A stretch of 64,000 bases of DNA from Kocuria salsicia (GCF_007681555.1 NZ_VELE01000001.1:248001-312000), one strand, 5' to 3'; shown: positions 45,690 to 56,503, numbered from the stretch's first letter. The notes: generated from the letters alone by a model not told the origin. Numbers and translations are program-made.

Positions 45690-45695
45690 ATTCTA
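45690..45695 (-). promoter_or_regulatory. -10 box of gltX
   Basis: G-TAGAAT on the minus strand, nine bases before the ATG, giving at most a very short leader. Confidence 0.5.
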
Positions 45696-45866
45696 CGACG
45701 CCGCGCCCCGCCACCTCCCGGGCCGCGCGGCCGGGCTGTTGCGGCCGGGGGCGGCGCCAGGGTGCGGTGTCCGGGTTCCGTCCACAGGCCCTGTCCGGAG
45801 AAGCCGCGACGACCACGCGGCACCGCGGCGGCGGCGTCGACACGTCCGTGGTGGGGAACCCGGGTG

Positions 45867-46640
45867 CTACCGGCGCAGCACGGTGGTGAGCTCGCCGATC
45901 CCCTCGACGTCCACGCTCAACCGGTCGCCGTCGTCCACCGTCCCCACGCCGGCGGGGGTGCCCGTGAGGATCACGTCCCCGGGCAGCAGGGTGAAGGCCT
46001 CGGAGACGTAGGAGACCAGGGTGGGGACATCGAAGATCATGTCCTCGGTGTTGCCGTCCTGCTTGAGCTCGCCGTTGACGCTGGAGCGCACCGACAGCGC
46101 GGAGGTGTCCAGCTCCGTCTCGATCCACGGGCCGAGTGGGCACGCGCCGTCGAAGCCCTTGGCCCGGGCCCACTGACCATCCGTGCGCTGGGCGTCACGC
46201 GCGGTGAGGTCGTTGGCGGCCGTGTAGCCGAACACCACCTCCGGAACCCGCTCCACCGGGACGTCCTTGCACATGCGACCGATCACCACGGCGAGCTCCG
46301 CCTCGTAGGAGACCTCCTCGGTCCAGGACGGCAGCGTGACGGGGTCACCGGGGCCGGAGACCGCGGTGTTCGGCTTGAAGAAAAGCAGCGGCCTGGTGGG
46401 AACGTCATTGCCCATCTCCCGGGCGTGGTCCGCGTAGTTGCGCCCCACGCACACGATCTTGGAGCGCGGGATCACCGGCGCGAGCAGGCGTGCCTCCGAG
46501 ACGTCCACCGTGCGGTCCAGCTCCTGGACGCCCACGTAGAGCGGGTCCCCGGTGAGGTACTGCAGGGTCTCGTCCCCTGGCTCGCCGTGGACCGTGCCGT
46601 AGTGGATTTCGTTCTCGTGTGTGAAACGGGCGATACGCAT
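45867..46640 (-). CDS. Fumarylacetoacetate hydrolase family protein
   Basis: A 257-residue member of the FAH superfamily (2-hydroxyhepta-2,4-diene-1,7-dioate isomerase or acylpyruvate hydrolase-like). The metal site is seen in VSYEAELAVVIGR (Glu) and GYTAANDLTARDAQ (Asp), after KIVCVGRNYADHAREMG. The C-terminal LLPGDVILTGTPAGVG is the family signature. The true substrate is not deducible. The gene often precedes gltX in actinobacteria. The ATG at 46640 lies six bases after TAGCCT; a GTG two codons upstream is less likely. Confidence 0.9.
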   Translation of the reverse strand: MRIARFTHENEIHYGTVHGEPGDETLQYLTGDPLYVGVQELDRTVDVSEARLLAPVIPRSKIVCVGRNYADHAREMGNDVPTRPLLFFKPNTAVSGPGDPVTLPSWTEEVSYEAELAVVIGRMCKDVPVERVPEVVFGYTAANDLTARDAQRTDGQWARAKGFDGACPLGPWIETELDTSALSVRSSVNGELKQDGNTEDMIFDVPTLVSYVSEAFTLLPGDVILTGTPAGVGTVDDGDRLSVDVEGIGELTTVLRR

Positions 46641-46646
46641 GCTCAC

Positions 46647-46652
46647 AGGCTA
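46647..46652 (-). promoter_or_regulatory. -10 box of the FAH gene
   Basis: TAGCCT on the minus strand, six bases before the ATG; it lies next to the ilvE terminator hairpin. Confidence 0.45.
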
Positions 46653-46694
46653 CACAGCCGCCCCGGTCCCGGGGCACGGAACGGGGCGGCTGTG
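46653..46694 (-). terminator. Terminator of ilvE
   Basis: A perfect 13-bp stem (CACAGCCGCCCCG at 46653-46665 with 46682-46694), 30 bases downstream of the ilvE stop. Confidence 0.7.
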
Positions 46695-46724
46695 CGGTAC
46701 CGCGAGGCGGTGCGGGGCAGGTGC

Positions 46725-47822
46725 TCAGACCAGGCGGGTCAGCCAGCCGTGGGTGTCCTCGGCTTTCCCCGTCTGGATGTCGAGCAGCTGCTGTCGAATG
46801 GACATGGTCACCTCACCGGGCTGTGCGTCGTCCGGGCCGATGGTCTCGTCGTGGCCCACGAGCTGGCGCACGGGGGCGATCACGGCCGCAGTGCCGCACG
46901 CGAAGACCTCCGTGAGGTGACCCGAGCGCACTCCCTCGCGCCACTCGTCCAGGGTGAAGGCGCGCTCCTCCACCGTCATGCCGCGCTCCCGTGCCAGCTG
47001 GATGACAGAGTCGCGGGTGATGCCTTCGAGGATGGTTCCGGTCAGCTCCGGGGTGACCAGACGGTTGTCGTCGAAGACGAAGAACACGTTCATCCCGCCG
47101 AGCTCCTCAATCGCGTCGTCGCGCTCGGGGTCCAGGAAGACCACCTGGCTGCAGCCGTGGGCGTCCCCCTCCATCTGGGCGACCAGCGACGCCGCGTAGT
47201 TGCCGCCGCACTTCGCGGCCCCCGTTCCACCCCTGCCGGCGCGGGCGTAGGTGCGCGAGAGCCAGATGTCCACGGGCTCCACGGAACCGAAGTAGTTCCC
47301 GGCCGGTGAGGCGATCACGGAGAACAGCGCCTGCCGGGAGGGGCGCACCCCCAGGAACGGCTCGGTGCCGATCATGAACGGGCGCAGGTACAGGGACTCC
47401 CCCTCCCCGGACGGAACCCACTGCTGGTCCTGGACCACGAGCTCTCTGATGGAGTCCACGAAGACCTCCTCGGGCAGCGTGGGCAGGGCAAGTCGCTGGG
47501 CGGAACGGTTCAGGCGCGCGGCGTTGGCCTCGGGGCGGAACGTCCACACCGAGCCGTCCGCATGCCGGTAGGCCTTCAGTCCCTCGAAAATCTCCTGGCC
47601 GTAGTGCAGCACCGCCGTGGACGGGTCCAGGCTCAGCGGGCCGTAGGGCTGCAACCGGGCGTTGTCCCACCGCCCCACGTTCTCCTGCACGTCCCCCTGC
47701 CAGTCGATGCACACCATGTGGTCGGTGAAGTGCTGCCCGAATCCCGGGTTCTCCAGGACGGCCTCGCGCACCTCGTCGGTGGCCGGGTGGGTGTTGAGCT
47801 GCTTGACGAATTCTGTGCTCAC
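46725..47822 (-). CDS. ilvE: Branched-chain amino acid aminotransferase
   Basis: Fold-type IV aminotransferase (365 residues), the last step of Leu, Ile and Val synthesis. YGQEIFEGLKAYRHADG and the PLP lysine in TGAAKCGGNYAASL are conserved, and the C-terminal GTAAVIAPV block binds the cofactor phosphate. A GTG start with AAGAGGAG upstream, so unlike its neighbours it has a normal leader. No copy of the leuB/ilvB operator motif is seen upstream. Confidence 0.96.
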   Translation of the reverse strand: MSTEFVKQLNTHPATDEVREAVLENPGFGQHFTDHMVCIDWQGDVQENVGRWDNARLQPYGPLSLDPSTAVLHYGQEIFEGLKAYRHADGSVWTFRPEANAARLNRSAQRLALPTLPEEVFVDSIRELVVQDQQWVPSGEGESLYLRPFMIGTEPFLGVRPSRQALFSVIASPAGNYFGSVEPVDIWLSRTYARAGRGGTGAAKCGGNYAASLVAQMEGDAHGCSQVVFLDPERDDAIEELGGMNVFFVFDDNRLVTPELTGTILEGITRDSVIQLARERGMTVEERAFTLDEWREGVRSGHLTEVFACGTAAVIAPVRQLVGHDETIGPDDAQPGEVTMSIRQQLLDIQTGKAEDTHGWLTRLV

Positions 47823-47961
47823 GGGTGTTCTCCTCTTGCCAACGTGTCCACGTCACCCGTCCGGCGGAGAGGGCAGGAACGCAGTCTTCTTCGTGCAGTA
47901 TGCCGGGTCGGGCGCGCCCCGCCCAGGATCTGGGCCGCAGCCGGTCTCGGCGGGGGCGGAT

Positions 47962-49050
47962 CTAGACGGCGGGCTCGCCGAGGAGGGCGACGACGTCATC
48001 CCCCACCTGGGACGTGCTGCGCGCGCTCGTGCCGCGCAGCTCCAGGTCCCGGCGCACCGCCCGCTCGACCCGCTCGGCCAGGTCCGCGTGGCCCAGGTGC
48101 TCGAGCATCATCGCGCCGGCCAGGATCGCGGCGGTGGGCTGGGCGGTGCCGGTCCCCGCAATGTCCGGCGCGGAACCGTGCACGGGCTCGAACATGGACG
48201 GCGCGGTGCGCTCGGCGTTGATGTTGCCACTCGGCGCGAGCCCGATGCCACCCGTCACTGCCCCTGCCTGGTCCGTGAGGATGTCCCCGAAGAGGTTGTC
48301 CGTGACGATCACGTCGAAGCGCGCGGGGTCCGTGGTCATGAAGATCGTGGCGGCGTCGATGTGCATGTAGTCCACCGCGACCTCGGGGAACTGCTCCGCG
48401 AACTCGTCCACGGTGCGCTGGTACAGGCGACCGGCGTTGACCAGCACGTTGTGCTTGTGCACCAGGGTCAGCTTCCTGCGCTCGCGGCTCGCGGCGAGCT
48501 CGAACGCGTAGCGCACCAGCCGGCGTACACCGTGGGCGGTGTTGACGGAGACCTCGGTGGCGATCTCGTGCTCGGTGCCCGTACGCAGGGTGCCGCCGTT
48601 GCCGGCGTAGAGCCCCTCCGTGCCCTCGCGCACGACCACGAAGTCGATCTCTCCCGGATTGGCCAGTGGACTCGTGGTCCCGGGGTAGAGCGTGGCGGGG
48701 CGCAGGTTGACGAAGTGGTCGAAGCCGAACCGCAGCTTGAGCAGCAGGTCCCGCTCGAGGATCCCCGAGGGCACCCGCTTGTCGTTGGGTGCGGCACCCA
48801 CGGCACCGAAGAGGATGGCGTCGTGGCCGCGCAGCCGCTCCATCGTGTCCTCGTTGAGGACCTCCCCGGTCTCGAGCCAGTGCTCAGCTCCGAGCGGGTA
48901 GGTGGTCTTCTCGAGCGTGACCCCGGCCGGACTGGTCACGGCGTCGAGCACCTTGACGGCCTCCGCAACAACCTCCGGCCCGATGCCGTCACCGGGCAGA
49001 ACGGCGATCGAGTGGCTGCGGGCGGGTGCGGGGGCTGTCGTTTCGCTCAT
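47962..49050 (-). CDS. leuB: 3-isopropylmalate dehydrogenase
   Basis: LeuB (362 residues) oxidises 3-isopropylmalate in leucine synthesis. Conserved blocks: [35 protein letters not shown], the Lys/Tyr region, and [27 protein letters not shown] with its metal-binding aspartates. The ATG lies six bases after a TAGGCT -10 box, so the mRNA appears leaderless. A 17-bp motif shared with the leuC and ilvBNC regions lies 51-67 bp upstream. Confidence 0.96.
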   Translation of the reverse strand: MSETTAPAPARSHSIAVLPGDGIGPEVVAEAVKVLDAVTSPAGVTLEKTTYPLGAEHWLETGEVLNEDTMERLRGHDAILFGAVGAAPNDKRVPSGILERDLLLKLRFGFDHFVNLRPATLYPGTTSPLANPGEIDFVVVREGTEGLYAGNGGTLRTGTEHEIATEVSVNTAHGVRRLVRYAFELAASRERRKLTLVHKHNVLVNAGRLYQRTVDEFAEQFPEVAVDYMHIDAATIFMTTDPARFDVIVTDNLFGDILTDQAGAVTGGIGLAPSGNINAERTAPSMFEPVHGSAPDIAGTGTAQPTAAILAGAMMLEHLGHADLAERVERAVRRDLELRGTSARSTSQVGDDVVALLGEPAV

Positions 49051-49056
49051 GCGCTC

Positions 49057-49062
49057 AGCCTA
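49057..49062 (-). promoter_or_regulatory. -10 box of leuB (leaderless)
   Basis: TAGGCT on the minus strand, six bases before the leuB ATG; no good -35 box, as often at activated promoters. Confidence 0.55.
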
Positions 49063-49100
49063 GGCACGCCGTGCGCCCTCCATCCACATGCTGAACCGCT

Positions 49101-49117
49101 GTATCAGATAATGAGAC
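49101..49117 (-). promoter_or_regulatory. Candidate operator of leuB
   Basis: GTATCAGATAATGAGAC on the plus strand contains the inverted repeat GTATCA-N5-TGAGAC with one mismatch. It is 51-67 bp upstream of the leuB start codon, the same offset and orientation as the site before ilvBNC. Confidence 0.6.
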
Positions 49118-49182
49118 GAAACGGCGATGGGCACCCGTGACCTGTCCCTGGTGCCCACCGCCACTCCACGGTTGAGCCAAGC

Positions 49183-50736
49183 TCAGCCCTGCAGCGCCTC
49201 CGGCTCCTCGTACCGGGGGAAGACCCCGGAGGGCTTGGGAAGCACGGTGCCCGGCGCGATGCGTGTGCCCAGGGCCTCGAAGCCACGTGCCTCTCCCTCG
49301 GGCTGGCCGAGCTGCTCCAGCAGGCGGGACATCGAGCCCGGCATGATCGGCTGCACCAGCAGGGCCACGATCCGCAGCACCTCGGCCGTCACGTACAGCA
49401 CGGTGGCCATGCGCTCGGGGTCGGTCTTGCGCAGCACCCAGGGCTGCTGAGCGGTGAAGTACCGGTTGGCGGACGCGATGACCCGCCACACGGACTCCAG
49501 CCCGCGGTGGAACGCCAGGGAGTCGAACGCGGCCCGGTAGTCCGCCACCACGGCGTCGGCCTGAGCGAGCATCTCCCGGTCCTCCTGCGTGAACTCGCCC
49601 GGCTCCGGAACTGTGCCCTCGAGGTTCTTGGCGACCATGGACAGGCTGCGCTGGGCCAGGTTGCCGAGGTCGTTGGCGAGGTCCGAGTTGATGCGCCCGG
49701 CGATCGCGTCGTGCGAGTAGTTGCCGTCCTGGCCGAACGGCACCTCGCGCAGCAGGAAGAAGCGCAGCTGGTCCAGGCCGTACTCGGAGACCATGGCGTG
49801 CGGGTCGATCACATTGCCCACGGACTTTGACATCTTCTCGCCCTGGTTGAACAGGAACCCGTGGGCGAAGACCTTGCGCGGCAGCTCCAGGCCGGCGGAC
49901 ATCAGGAACGCCGGCCAGTACACGGCGTGGAAGCGCGCAATGTCCTTGCCGATGAGGTGCACGTGCGCGGGCCAGAACTGGCGGAACAGCGGGTCCTCGG
50001 TGTCCGGGTAGCCGAGCCCGGTGAGGTAGTTGGTCAGGGCGTCCACCCACACGTACATGACGTGGTCCGGGTTGCCCGGCACAGGAATCCCCCAGTCGAA
50101 CGTGGTGCGCGAGATCGAGAGGTCCTGCAGCCCCCCACCCACGAAGGACGCAACCTCATGGGAGCGCGCCTCCGGCTGGACGAACCCGGTGCGGTACAGC
50201 TCCAGCAGGCGGTCCTGGTAGCGGGAGAGCCGGAAGAAGTAGCTCTCCTCCTCCGTCCACGTCAGCTCGGTGCCGGTTCCAATCGAGTAGCGCTGGCCGT
50301 CCGCGCGAACCTCGGTCTCGTCCTCGGCGTAGTAGGCCTCGTCCCGCACGGAGTACCACCCGGCGTACTTGTCCAGGTAGATGTCCCCGTTGGCCTCCAT
50401 CCGCTTCCACAGCTCCTGCGAGGCCGCGCGGTGGTCATCGTCCGTGGTGCGGATGAAGCGGTCGTAGCTGATCCCCAGCTCGTCGTCCATGGCCCGGAAG
50501 CGCGCCGAGTTGGTGTCCGCGAGCTCCCGAGGCGTGGCGCCGAGCTGCTCCGCCGTCTGCTGCATCTTCTGGCCGTGCTCGTCCGTGCCGGTCTGGAACC
50601 GGGTGTCGAAGCCGTCCAGGCGCTTGAAGCGCGCCAGCGCGTCCGCGGCGATCGCCTCGTAGGCGTGGCCGATGTGCGGGGCCCCGTTCGGGTAGGAGAT
50701 GGCGGTGGTCACGTAGAAGGGAGTCTGCTCAGTCAC
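49183..50736 (-). CDS. metG: Methionyl-tRNA synthetase
   Basis: Class I synthetase (517 residues), the short form without the C-terminal tRNA-binding domain. HIGH is in [23 protein letters not shown] in [18 protein letters not shown], and the Met-pocket Trp region is [11 protein letters not shown]. No zinc-knuckle Cys cluster is seen in the connective peptide, as in the MetG2-like group. A GTG start lies six bases after TAGAGT. It faces away from the ilvC terminator. Confidence 0.96.
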   Translation of the reverse strand: MTEQTPFYVTTAISYPNGAPHIGHAYEAIAADALARFKRLDGFDTRFQTGTDEHGQKMQQTAEQLGATPRELADTNSARFRAMDDELGISYDRFIRTTDDDHRAASQELWKRMEANGDIYLDKYAGWYSVRDEAYYAEDETEVRADGQRYSIGTGTELTWTEEESYFFRLSRYQDRLLELYRTGFVQPEARSHEVASFVGGGLQDLSISRTTFDWGIPVPGNPDHVMYVWVDALTNYLTGLGYPDTEDPLFRQFWPAHVHLIGKDIARFHAVYWPAFLMSAGLELPRKVFAHGFLFNQGEKMSKSVGNVIDPHAMVSEYGLDQLRFFLLREVPFGQDGNYSHDAIAGRINSDLANDLGNLAQRSLSMVAKNLEGTVPEPGEFTQEDREMLAQADAVVADYRAAFDSLAFHRGLESVWRVIASANRYFTAQQPWVLRKTDPERMATVLYVTAEVLRIVALLVQPIMPGSMSRLLEQLGQPEGEARGFEALGTRIAPGTVLPKPSGVFPRYEEPEALQG

Positions 50737-50742
50737 CCCACC

Positions 50743-50748
50743 ACTCTA
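50743..50748 (-). promoter_or_regulatory. -10 box of metG (leaderless)
   Basis: GA-TAGAGT on the minus strand, six bases before the GTG start. Confidence 0.55.
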
Positions 50749-50762
50749 TCGACCCCCGGGCA

Positions 50763-50811
50763 CGACGTCGCCGCGGCGCCCTCCGTGGGGAGGGGCGCCG
50801 CGGCGAGGTCG
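50763..50811 (-). terminator. Terminator of ilvBNC
   Basis: A 19-bp stem with one mismatch (50763-50781 with 50793-50811), the longest hairpin in the window, about 50 bases after the ilvC stop. Confidence 0.75.
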
Positions 50812-50859
50812 TCGGGTCTCAGGCCGCAGCCCTCGCGGGGGCCACGGAACCAGCGCGGA

Positions 50860-52505
<1,646 letters not shown>

Positions 52506-52508
52506 CGA

Positions 52509-54386
52509 TCAGTCCTCCGTGTTCCACTCGGGCGTCATGTTGCGGGCGATCTGGATCTGGTCGTTGGACACACCCGCGGGGACCATCGGCCACACCATCG
52601 CGTCCGCCGAGACCACGAAGTCGATCACGACGGGCCGGTCGTTGATCTCCAGAGCCTCCTTGATGGTGGCGTCCACGTCCTCGTCCCGCTCGCAGCGCAG
52701 CGCCGCGCAGCCGTATGCCTCGGCGAGCTTCACGAAGTCCGGGACCCGGCGGGAGTTGTGCCCCGTGTTCAGCTCGGTGTTGGAGTAGCGACCGTCGTAG
52801 AACAGGGTCTGCCACTGCCGCACCATGCCGAGGGACGAGTTGTTGATGACCGCCACCTTGATCGGGATGTCGTTGATCACGCACGTGGCCAGTTCCTGGT
52901 TCGTCATCTGGAAGCAGCCGTCGCCGTCGATTGCCCACACCACCCGGTCCGGCTGGGACACCTTGGCACCCATGGCCGCGGGGACCGCGAAGCCCATGGT
53001 GCCGAGCCCCGCGGAGTTCAGCCACTGGCGGGGACGCTCGTAGTCCACGAACTGCGCGGACCACATCTGGTGCTGGCCCACACCCGCCGCGTACACGGCC
53101 TCGGGGCCCGTGAGGGCGGAGATCCGCTCGATCACGTGCTGTGGGCTGCCGTGGCCGTCGTCGGTGCTGGTGTAGCCCAGCGGGTACGTGTCCTTGAGCG
53201 TGTTCAGGGCGGACCACCACGCCTCGAGGTCGGACGTGCCGGACTCCTCGACCACCTCGCGCACGGCCTGCGTGAGGTCCGGGATCACGTGCCTGAGGTC
53301 CCCCACGATGGGCACGTCCGCCATCCGGTTCTTGGAGATCTCGGCCGGATCGATGTCCGCATGGATTACCTTGGCCCCGGGGGCGAAGGTGTCCAGCTGC
53401 CCGGTGACGCGGTCGTCGAAGCGCGCGCCCAGTGTCACGAGAAGGTCCGACTGCTGCATCGCGAAGACCGCAGGCACCGTGCCGTGCATCCCCGGCATGC
53501 CCATGTTCTGCGGGTGCGAGTCCGGGAAGATGCCGCGGGCGGTCAGAGTGGTCACCACGGGGGCGCCTGTGAGCTCCGCGAGCTCCTTGAGCTCGTCCGC
53601 GACATCCGCGCGCATGGCGCCGCCGCCGGTGTAGAGCACGGGACGCTCGGCGGCCGCGATCATGCGTGCGGCCTCCTTGATCTGCTTGGAGTGACCGCGG
53701 GTCACCGGGCGGTACCCGGGCAGCTCCATGGCCGGGGGCCAGCTGAAGGTCATCGTGGCCTGCTGCGCGTCCTTCGCCACATCCACGAGGACCGGCCCGG
53801 GGCGCCCGGTCGAGGCCAGGTGGTAGGCCTCGGCGAGCACGCGCGGGATGTCCTGGGCGTTGGTGACCAGGTACGAGTGCTTGGTCACGGGCATCGTCAT
53901 GCCCACGATGTCCGCCTCCTGGAAGGCGTCCGAGCCGATCGAGGAGCTGGCCACCTGGCCAGTGATCGCGAGCATCGGGATCGAGTCCATGTTTGCGTCG
54001 GCCAACGGGGTGACGAGGTTCGTGGCACCGGGTCCGGACGTCGCGATGCACACGCCCACACGACCCGAGGCCAGCGCGTAGCCCTCCGCCGCGTGGCCAG
54101 CCCCCTGCTCGTGGCGCACCAGGATGTGGTTGATCTTCTCGGTGTCCAGCAGGGGGTCGTAGGTCGGCAGGATCGCACCGCCCGGCAGGCCGAAGACGTC
54201 CGTCACGCCCAGCTGCTCGAGGGAGCGGATGATCGCCTGGGAGCCGGTCATCTCCTCGGGGCCCACGACCTCCGCCGCGGCGCCCGTCAGCCGTGCCGGG
54301 TCCGTCTCCGCGGCCTGGGCGACCGCGGCGGACGGCGCACGTCGCTGTGCCATCACCGCCGGTGAGATCGGCTGGTCCTTGCTCAT
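52509..54386 (-). CDS. ilvB: Acetolactate synthase large subunit
   Basis: Thiamine-diphosphate enzyme (625 residues) for the first common step of branched-chain amino acid synthesis. The catalytic Glu lies in [14 protein letters not shown], the ThDP motif is [16 protein letters not shown]...[12 protein letters not shown], and FAD-binding regions are in the middle domain. An N-terminal tail of about 45 residues is Ala-rich. The ATG has AAGGA upstream and lies about 90 bases after an attenuator terminator. The operon is ilvB-ilvN-ilvC. Confidence 0.97.
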   Translation of the reverse strand: MSKDQPISPAVMAQRRAPSAAVAQAAETDPARLTGAAAEVVGPEEMTGSQAIIRSLEQLGVTDVFGLPGGAILPTYDPLLDTEKINHILVRHEQGAGHAAEGYALASGRVGVCIATSGPGATNLVTPLADANMDSIPMLAITGQVASSSIGSDAFQEADIVGMTMPVTKHSYLVTNAQDIPRVLAEAYHLASTGRPGPVLVDVAKDAQQATMTFSWPPAMELPGYRPVTRGHSKQIKEAARMIAAAERPVLYTGGGAMRADVADELKELAELTGAPVVTTLTARGIFPDSHPQNMGMPGMHGTVPAVFAMQQSDLLVTLGARFDDRVTGQLDTFAPGAKVIHADIDPAEISKNRMADVPIVGDLRHVIPDLTQAVREVVEESGTSDLEAWWSALNTLKDTYPLGYTSTDDGHGSPQHVIERISALTGPEAVYAAGVGQHQMWSAQFVDYERPRQWLNSAGLGTMGFAVPAAMGAKVSQPDRVVWAIDGDGCFQMTNQELATCVINDIPIKVAVINNSSLGMVRQWQTLFYDGRYSNTELNTGHNSRRVPDFVKLAEAYGCAALRCERDEDVDATIKEALEINDRPVVIDFVVSADAMVWPMVPAGVSNDQIQIARNMTPEWNTED

Positions 54387-54475
54387 AGTGCTGTGTCCTT
54401 ACGTGCTGTGATGTGCGTGGCGCCGAGCGGGGTGGTGCGGGGCGGGAACGAGCGGGTGGGACGTCGTGGTACATG

Positions 54476-54547
54476 AAAAAGGCCCTGGCCACGGGTTCCG
54501 TGGGCTGAGGGCCTGGAGGGTGCGTGCTCGGTACGCCTCAGGCCCGG
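54476..54547 (-). promoter_or_regulatory. ilvBNC transcription attenuator
   Basis: On the minus strand the terminator is AGGCCCT...AGGGCCU (54508-54514 with 54480-54486) plus an inner stem CCACGG/CCGTGG and a run of U (54476-54480). An alternative pairing joins GGGCCTGAGG at the end of the leader ORF (54536-54545) with CCTCCAGGCCC (54509-54519), leaving one bulged C, which would disrupt the terminator. This is the classical layout for ribosome-mediated attenuation. Confidence 0.8.
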
Positions 54548-54603
54548 TGTCCAATGAGGACGACCGGTACGAGGTCAACGAGGGTGCGCAGTGCCGTATT
54601 CAT
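54538..54603 (-). CDS. ilv leader peptide, 21 residues
   Basis: The ATG at 54603 opens a 21-residue frame whose core, residues 8-17, is LVDLVPVVLI: nine of the 21 residues are Leu, Val or Ile. It ends in TGA at 54538, just inside the antiterminator. Slow translation at the Leu/Val/Ile codons when those tRNAs are uncharged would favour the antiterminator and allow ilvBNC transcription. The start lies six bases after a CACCAT -10 box, so the peptide would be translated without a leader. Confidence 0.8.
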   Translation of the reverse strand: MNTALRTLVDLVPVVLIGHRA

Positions 54604-54609
54604 GCCCTC

Positions 54610-54639
54610 ATGGTGTGACGTGGGAAACCTCCGTGTCAA
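54610..54639 (-). promoter_or_regulatory. Promoter of ilvBNC
   Basis: TTGACA (54634-54639), an 18-bp spacer and CACCAT (54610-54615) on the minus strand; the predicted start point coincides with the leader peptide ATG. Confidence 0.65.
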
Positions 54640-54650
54640 TCCGCGGACAC

Positions 54651-54685
54651 CCCGTCTCAGAATGTGGACACCAGAATGAGACGGG
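54651..54685 (-). promoter_or_regulatory. Candidate operator of ilvBNC
   Basis: GTCTCAGAATGTGGACA (54654-54670) matches the leuC and leuB sites and lies 51-67 bp upstream of the leader ATG. It is nested in a larger inverted repeat, CCCGTCTCA (54651-54659) and TGAGACGGG (54677-54685), that begins 12 bp upstream of the -35 box. Confidence 0.6.
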
Positions 54686-54729
54686 TGCGAGACACGGCGC
54701 CGCACTCGGGCTCCCGGGGCCTCCGGGGC

Positions 54730-55710
54730 TCAGTCCCGCGGCAGGTCGAGCCGTCCGGGCTGCACCAGGAACTGCGGGCTCCGCCCCTGCTGGAGGGCCT
54801 CGAGCTGTTCGAGCACCAGCGTGCGGATGCGGGGCCGGAAGGAGTCGTTCGAGCCACCGATGTGGGGCAGCACGATGGAACCCTCCGCCGCCATCAGCGC
54901 GTGGTCACCGGGCAGCGGCTCCGGGTCGACGACGTCGAGCGCGCACCGCAGGCGCCCGGCCGTCACCTCAGCCGTGAGGGCCGCCGTGTCCACCACGGCG
55001 CCGCGACCCACGTTGACCACGAGTGCGCCGTCCGGCAGCAGGGAGAGCATCCACTCCCCCACGAGGTGCTCGGTGGCATCGTTGAGGGGGAGCGCGAGGA
55101 CCAGGATGTCGGTGCGCGGCAGGATCTCCTCCAGCTCGGCTACGCCGTGCACGCGCCCGGAGGCATCCTCCCTGGCGCTCGAGGCCACCCGGGTGACCTC
55201 CACCTCGAAGGGCTCCAGGCGCGCGATGACGGCCCGGCCGATCTCCCCCGTCCCCACCACTGTGACGCGCGAGTCCGCGAGGGAGCGCGAGAAGTACCGC
55301 TCGTAGCGGCCCGCGCGCTGGTTCACGATCGCGCGGTCGAACTCGCGCTGGGCGGCGATCATCAGGCCGAGCGCCACCTCGGCCGTGCCCGCCGCGTGGA
55401 CCCACCCGCCTGCCGCGAGGGCGACGTCCGGGCCGATCTGCTCCGGCACGCCGTCGTAGCCCGTGGACTGTAGCTGCAGCAGGGCCACGTCGCTCAGCAC
55501 CGAGGTGTCCTTGCGCCAGCGGTTCGAGTAGTAGGGGGCCACGGCGATGTCCACCTCCTCGCGAGAGCACCCCTCCGGCTCCCCCACGAGGTCCCACAGC
55601 ACGCAGCGAAAGCCCGAGGTGGCCGCACTGATCTCCTCGAACAGGCGCGGCTCGGGGAGGGAGATCACATGCAGGTCGGTCAGGGCGATGTCCCGGGGCG
55701 TGGAATCCAT
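54730..55710 (-). CDS. D-isomer-specific 2-hydroxyacid dehydrogenase
   Basis: A 326-residue NAD-dependent dehydrogenase of the SerA/GhrA superfamily without an ACT domain. The nucleotide-binding motif is VVGTGEIGRAVIARL, and the catalytic Arg, Glu and His lie in VVNVGRGAVVDTAAL, DVVDPEPLPGDH and IVLPHIGGSN. It lacks the C-terminal regulatory domains of phosphoglycerate dehydrogenase, so it is not a standard SerA; the substrate (glyoxylate, hydroxypyruvate or another 2-oxoacid) is unknown. The ATG lies six bases after TAGACT. Confidence 0.88.
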   Translation of the reverse strand: MDSTPRDIALTDLHVISLPEPRLFEEISAATSGFRCVLWDLVGEPEGCSREEVDIAVAPYYSNRWRKDTSVLSDVALLQLQSTGYDGVPEQIGPDVALAAGGWVHAAGTAEVALGLMIAAQREFDRAIVNQRAGRYERYFSRSLADSRVTVVGTGEIGRAVIARLEPFEVEVTRVASSAREDASGRVHGVAELEEILPRTDILVLALPLNDATEHLVGEWMLSLLPDGALVVNVGRGAVVDTAALTAEVTAGRLRCALDVVDPEPLPGDHALMAAEGSIVLPHIGGSNDSFRPRIRTLVLEQLEALQQGRSPQFLVQPGRLDLPRD

Positions 55711-55716
55711 GCTCGG

Positions 55717-55722
55717 AGTCTA
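55717..55722 (-). promoter_or_regulatory. -10 box of the dehydrogenase gene (leaderless)
   Basis: GAG-TAGACT on the minus strand, six bases before the ATG. Confidence 0.55.
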
Positions 55723-55783
55723 CTCAGGCGGCCCTCTCGACAGCCTGCCGCGAGGACGGCATCGCCCCCGGCCCACCCCTGAT

Positions 55784-55811
55784 TTGACTCCCTCCGCGGT
55801 GATGCTAAAGT
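55784..55811 (+). promoter_or_regulatory. Promoter of tRNA-Lys
   Basis: TTGACT, a 16-bp spacer and TAAAGT; the start near 55818 leaves about 55 bases of AG-rich leader before the tRNA. Confidence 0.65.
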
Positions 55812-55872
55812 TGTTTCTCGTTGCGAGGAAGAAGGCAACGGCGAAAGCAGAAAGCATCTTCCCGAGCGCCAT

Positions 55873-55945
55873 GCGCCTCTAGCTCAATTGGCAGAGCAAT
55901 TGACTCTTAATCAATGGGTTCAGGGTTCAAGTCCCTGGGGGCGCA
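55873..55945 (+). tRNA. tRNA-Lys (CUU)
   Basis: A 73-base cloverleaf with acceptor GCGCCTC/GGGGCGC, anticodon loop around CTCTTAA (anticodon CTT) and T-arm CAGGGTTCAAGTCCCTG. The CCA end is encoded at 55946-55948. Confidence 0.97.
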
Positions 55946-55957
55946 CCAGCACGAACG

Positions 55958-55993
55958 ACGAAGGCCGAGTCACCGAGGTGACCCGGCCTTCGT
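55958..55993 (+). terminator. Terminator of tRNA-Lys
   Basis: A stem of 15 pairs with one mismatch (55958-55973 with 55978-55993) around a CGAG loop, ten bases after the CCA. Confidence 0.75.
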
Positions 55994-56107
55994 CATGTCT
56001 CTGTGCCTGTCCAGCACGGCACCCATCCCGCAGAGATTCCGGCACCTGACCAGCGAAGAGGTGGCACCCGCATGGTTCCCGCCCACCAACCGGAGGGCGC
56101 GCGCCAC

Positions 56108-56503
56108 GTGCAGACATCAGGTGGGGACACGGTGCAGCAGTGGGCCTGCGAGCGTGCCGACGAGCTGCCCGGCACGGGTCTCGAGCACCCCTTCGGTCCA
56201 GCCTGGGACGTGTTCAAGGTGTGCGGCAAGGTCTTCATGCTGCTCACGGAGCTCGGTGGGGAACCGCTGCTCACGCTCAAGGCGAGCCCCCAGGACGCGC
56301 GAGCACTGCGTGAGCAGTACGCGGCTGTTACACCGGGTTACCACATGAACAAGAAGCACTGGATCACACTGCGCTCGAGTGCCGAGCTGGACCGCGAGCT
56401 CGTGCAGGAACTCGTCACCGAGTCATACCTGCTCGTCCTGGAGGCGCTCCCCCGGCACAGGCGCCCCGTGGACCCCGCCACGTTCGGGGTCACCCCGAGC
56501 TGA
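56108..56503 (+). CDS. MmcQ/YjbR family protein
   Basis: A 131-residue protein of the MmcQ/YjbR (DUF419) family with a CyaY-like double-winged fold. Family features: HPFGPAWDVFKVCGKVFMLL near residue 20, the LLTLKASPQDARALREQY block, and YHMNKKHWITL near residue 78. Often annotated as DNA-binding, but the function is unproven. The GTG at 56108 follows GGAGGG and suits the family N-terminus; an ATG at 56072 would add 12 residues. It stands alone between tRNA-Lys and a convergent MarR gene. Confidence 0.85.
   Translation: MQTSGGDTVQQWACERADELPGTGLEHPFGPAWDVFKVCGKVFMLLTELGGEPLLTLKASPQDARALREQYAAVTPGYHMNKKHWITLRSSAELDRELVQELVTESYLLVLEALPRHRRPVDPATFGVTPS

Noticed and set aside
47823-47961. Search for the branched-chain operator upstream of ilvE
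   Set aside because: No sequence with more than partial similarity to GTMTCAGAWWRTGRRAC is present, so ilvE is not included in the proposed regulon.
54730-55710. Annotation of the 2-hydroxyacid dehydrogenase as SerA because it lies by ilvBNC
   Set aside because: Some actinobacteria have serA near ilvC, but this protein is only 326 residues, has no ACT or ASB domain, and lies upstream of ilvB, so a specific SerA call is not supported.
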